Of a stretch of DNA of 8,105 bases, positions 6,171 to 8,105 are shown in pieces. The stretch is taken from the NCBI GenBank assembly GCA_900554625.1, contig USHP01000073.1, positions 1 to 8,105 of the forward strand. The letters run 5' to 3'. How positions within the stretch are numbered: position 1 is the first letter of the stretch; the number at the start of each line of letters is the position of its first letter. A program made the position numbers and the translations under genes. Under the pieces are notes generated by a model. That model was not told the DNA's origin. It made no database searches and worked only from the letters and a program-made list of their open reading frames with translations. This stretch comes from an uncultured Eubacteriales bacterium. Lineage in GTDB: Bacteria > Bacillota > Clostridia > Oscillospirales > Oscillospiraceae.

Positions 6171-7066
6171 TGGGATATATTGTGGCAGGAATTGCCCTGA
6201 CCATTGCGTTGGCAGTAGTGATTTACAGCCGTTGGCGGACAGGGCGCACCATAAAGCGGCTGGATGCCATGTTTACCGCCGCCACCAACGGGAGCTTCCT
6301 GGAATCACAGTTTGATGAAAGTAAACTTTCCGCCCTGGAAAGCCGGGTACGGCGGTATCTAACAGCCAGTGCTCTGTCAGCCCGGAATGTCCAGGAACAA
6401 AAAGACCAGATCAGCGCCCTGATTTCGGATATTTCCCACCAGACCAAAACCCCGGTAGCCAATCTGCAGCTGTATGCCCAGCTGTTGGAAGAACAGCCTC
6501 TGACAGAGCAGGAGCGAAGCTGTGCGCAAGCCATTTCCACTCAAGCAGAAAAGCTGCAAACGCTGATTGAAGCGCTTGTAAAAACCTCCCGTCTGGAAAC
6601 AGGCATTCTTTCCCTGCATCCGCAGCCGGGGGAACTTTCTCCCATGGTGCAGCGTGCGGCGGCCCAATATGCACCCAAAGCGGACGAGAAACAAATCACC
6701 CTGTTGCTGAAAAATACAGAAGGCAGCGCCTGCTTTGATCCCAAATGGACGGAGGAAGCACTGTGCAATCTGCTGGATAACGCGGTGAAATATACCCCTT
6801 CCGGCGGCACGGTTTCGGTCGATGTCAAACAATATGAGCTATTCTGCGCCATCCGGGTATCGGATACCGGCCCGGGGATTCCGGAAGCGGAACAGGCCAA
6901 AATTTTCAGCCGGTTTTACCGAGCATCCCATGCCTATCAGGAAGAAGGGGTAGGCATCGGCCTGTACCTGACCCGACAAATTGCTCAGAAGCAAGGCGGC
7001 TATGTAAAAGTGGAAAGCAGTGCAGGAAAAGGAAGTACCTTTGCCTTATACCTTCCCCGGGAATAA
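6167..7066 (+). CDS. Sensor histidine kinase without an outside sensor domain
   Basis: This 299-residue kinase is the partner of the preceding regulator. A single hydrophobic helix covers residues 3-21, with almost nothing predicted outside the membrane. Residues 22-80 form a linker helix with a positive N-terminal part. The dimerisation/phosphorylation domain has H91 in 'SDISHQTKTPVANL' (HisKA type). The ATPase domain has the N box N201-L-L-D-N205, the G1 box D233-T-G-P-G-I and the G2 box G261-V-G-I-G-L (more often GxGLGL). A short membrane-bound kinase beside an ABC transporter is the usual layout of systems in which the transporter detects an antimicrobial peptide or envelope damage and informs the kinase. 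That role is inferred here. A second ATG directly follows the first (6170), so the start may be one codon later. The methyltransferase gene follows after 29 bases. Confidence 0.94.
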   Translation: MMGYIVAGIALTIALAVVIYSRWRTGRTIKRLDAMFTAATNGSFLESQFDESKLSALESRVRRYLTASALSARNVQEQKDQISALISDISHQTKTPVANLQLYAQLLEEQPLTEQERSCAQAISTQAEKLQTLIEALVKTSRLETGILSLHPQPGELSPMVQRAAAQYAPKADEKQITLLLKNTEGSACFDPKWTEEALCNLLDNAVKYTPSGGTVSVDVKQYELFCAIRVSDTGPGIPEAEQAKIFSRFYRASHAYQEEGVGIGLYLTRQIAQKQGGYVKVESSAGKGSTFALYLPRE

Positions 7067-7095
7067 GACGCAAACCCATACAGGAGGCAAAATCC

Positions 7096-7827
7096 ATGAC
7101 AAACGAATATGAAAATGAACACTTTTTTGAAGCTTATGCCCAGATGCCTCGGAGCAAGGAAGGGCTTTCCGCGGCGGGAGAATGGCACCAGCTGAAACCC
7201 CTGTTTCCGCCTCTGGAAGGAAAATCCGTGCTGGATTTGGGGTGCGGATATGGTTGGCACTGTAAGTTCGCATCCGAGCAGGGCGCAAAAGAAGTGCTGG
7301 GAATTGACCTGAGCCAGAAAATGATTGCCCAGGCCCAGCAGCGCAGCAAGGGTGATGGAATTACTTACCGCGTCTGCGGAATCGAAGAATATGAGTATCC
7401 CCAGAGCAGATGGGACCGCGTGGTTTCCAATCTGGCGCTGCACTACATTGAGAATCTGGATGCCGTATTTCAGAATGTGTACCGGACGCTGAAGCCAGGC
7501 GGGATTTTCCTGTTCAACATCGAGCATCCTGCTTTCACTGCCGGTGTCAATCAGGATTGGGAGTATGCTCCCGATAGGACACCCAAGCATTGGCCCATTG
7601 ACAATTATTTCCTGCCCGGTGAGCGGATTACGAACTTCTTAGGCTGCCAGGTGCATAAGCAGCATCATACCCTGACCCAAATTCTGATGGGGTTGCTGCG
7701 CAATGGATTTGTGCTGGAAGTGGTGGAGGAAGCTATGCCTTCTGCGCAGATGCTGGAGATCCCCGGTATGCGCGACGAACTGCGCCGCCCCATGATGCTG
7801 CTGGTTCGCTCCAGAAAAGAAGCCTGA
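7096..7827 (+). CDS. Class I SAM-dependent methyltransferase
   Basis: This 243-residue protein has the Rossmann-type methyltransferase pattern: motif I 'VLDLGCGYGWHCKFA' (45-59), the acidic residue D71 in 'VLGIDLSQKMI' that binds the ribose hydroxyls of SAM, the motif IV region 'DRVVSNLALHYIENLD' (107-122), and 'TLKPGG' (131-136). Length and motifs fit the Methyltransf_11 type, which mainly includes small-molecule and lipid methylases. I find no feature that fixes the substrate. The start has an ideal ribosome site AGGAGG (7082-7087), eight bases upstream. It follows the kinase by 29 bases with no terminator between, so it is probably co-transcribed with the two-component system. It could modify a toxic compound, a lipid or a metabolite related to the stimulus, but this is speculation. 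Confidence 0.93.
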   Translation: MTNEYENEHFFEAYAQMPRSKEGLSAAGEWHQLKPLFPPLEGKSVLDLGCGYGWHCKFASEQGAKEVLGIDLSQKMIAQAQQRSKGDGITYRVCGIEEYEYPQSRWDRVVSNLALHYIENLDAVFQNVYRTLKPGGIFLFNIEHPAFTAGVNQDWEYAPDRTPKHWPIDNYFLPGERITNFLGCQVHKQHHTLTQILMGLLRNGFVLEVVEEAMPSAQMLEIPGMRDELRRPMMLLVRSRKEA

Positions 7828-7845
7828 GGGTAATTTCCGGAACTT

Positions 7846-7872
7846 CTGTCAAAACTGTCACATTCTTGACAG
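7846..7872 (+). promoter_or_regulatory. CTGTCA direct repeats and -35 element before the ABC gene
   Basis: CTGTCA occurs at 7846-7851 and 7855-7860, start to start 9 bases. An inverted copy, TTGACAG, is at 7866-7872 and includes a perfect -35 hexamer TTGACA (7866-7871). The best nearby -10 is TGGTAAAGT (extended, hexamer 7894-7899), 22 bases after TTGACA, so a normal sigma-A promoter is not complete. Direct hexamer repeats just upstream of a poor promoter are typical of OmpR-family activator sites. Binding by the regulator at 5487 is an inference. Confidence 0.45.
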
Positions 7873-7894
7873 TACCAGGAAAGATTTCGGTGGT

Positions 7895-7928
7895 AAAGTC
7901 TGTATTGTCAAAAGACAGTACAGACTTT
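7895..7928 (+). promoter_or_regulatory. 15-bp hairpin in the leader of the ABC gene
   Basis: AAAGTCTGTA (7895-7904), T, TGTC (7906-7909), loop AAAA, GACA (7914-7917), G, TACAGACTTT (7919-7928) form a stem of 15 pairs including one G-U. Only TTTT precedes CTAC, so it is not a textbook terminator, though it could end transcription from the methyltransferase gene. It ends eight bases before the AGGAGG of the next gene and could also be a long protein-binding dyad. Function undecided. Confidence 0.55.
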
Positions 7929-7947
7929 TCTACATCAGGAGGACAAT

Positions 7948-8105
7948 ATGGCAATTCTACAGACCAAAGACCTGAAAAAGTACTATGGCTCCGGGGATAC
8001 CCAGGTAAAGGCCCTGGACGGAGTGAACCTGAGCGTGGAACAAGGAGAATTTGTGGCCATTGTGGGCACCTCCGGTTCCGGAAAGTCCACCCTGCTGCAC
8101 ATGCG
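7948..8105 (+). CDS. ABC transporter ATP-binding protein (partial, N-terminus)
   Basis: The first 52 codons of an ABC ATPase are present before the window ends. The start ATG has a perfect ribosome site AGGAGG (7937-7942), five bases upstream. The sequence opens with '[20 protein letters not shown]' (residues 4-23) and reaches the Walker A motif G40-T-S-G-S-G-K-S-T48. The pattern, including 'VKALDGVNL' and 'GEFVAIVG', is that of the MacB/LolD/BceA group, whose ATPases work with FtsX-fold permeases. Such a permease gene is expected next, outside the window. With the two-component system just upstream, the likely role is removal or detection of an antimicrobial compound or envelope stress. The signature motif, Walker B and the rest cannot be seen, so subgroup and integrity are unknown. 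Confidence 0.92.
   Translation, partial: MAILQTKDLKKYYGSGDTQVKALDGVNLSVEQGEFVAIVGTSGSGKSTLLHM

Noticed and set aside
7895..7928. Calling the hairpin a simple rho-independent terminator
   Set aside because: Only four Ts follow directly and the stem is AT-rich at its base. It sits right before a ribosome site, so other roles are equally likely.
1..8105. CRISPR array, tRNA/rRNA, transposon ends or phage genes
   Set aside because: No regularly spaced repeats, no tRNA-like or rRNA-like sequence, and no transposase or integrase frame were found on reading both strands.

Overview
The window looks like chromosomal DNA of a Bacillota, most likely a gut-type member of the Clostridia near Oscillospiraceae/Ruminococcaceae. 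The reasons are strong AGGAGG-type ribosome sites, lysine-rich lipoprotein signal peptides, a BlaI/M56 peptidase pair whose secreted domain has a clostridial style, and an OmpR-type two-component system next to a MacB/LolD-type ABC ATPase. This assignment rests on gene content, not on a marker gene. All recognised genes are on the + strand. I see no rRNA, tRNA, CRISPR array, insertion sequence or phage gene.

Positions 1-726: the last codons of an upstream protein, then a single-gene unit for a 176-residue lipoprotein of unknown function with its own promoter and a clear intrinsic terminator.

Positions 757-3806: a two-gene operon of a BlaI/MecI-type repressor and a BlaR1-like M56 metallopeptidase with a very large secreted C-terminal region, closed by a strong hairpin terminator. 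The promoter is overlaid by dyads built from GACA/TGTC half-sites, so repression by the BlaI-like protein itself is likely. The peptidase keeps its zinc motif, but its outside region has no penicillin-binding signature. It seems to be a sensor for something other than a beta-lactam.

Positions 3923-5350: a promoter, a leader of about 290 bases that I cannot explain, a 325-residue lipoprotein with a probable Ig-like C-terminal domain, and a terminator. Positions 3807-3922 hold nothing I can support.

Positions 5413-8105: a promoter, a VanR/OmpR-type response regulator, a sensor kinase with one membrane helix and no outside sensor domain, and a class I SAM methyltransferase, all tightly spaced. 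After a regulatory gap with CTGTCA repeats and a 15-bp hairpin, the first 52 codons of an ABC transporter ATPase follow. The arrangement fits a cell-envelope stress or antimicrobial-peptide response in which the two-component system controls the transporter.

The common theme is envelope surveillance: two signalling modules (repressor/peptidase and kinase/regulator) beside lipoproteins that could be targets, ligands or accessory sensors. This link is inference from adjacency.
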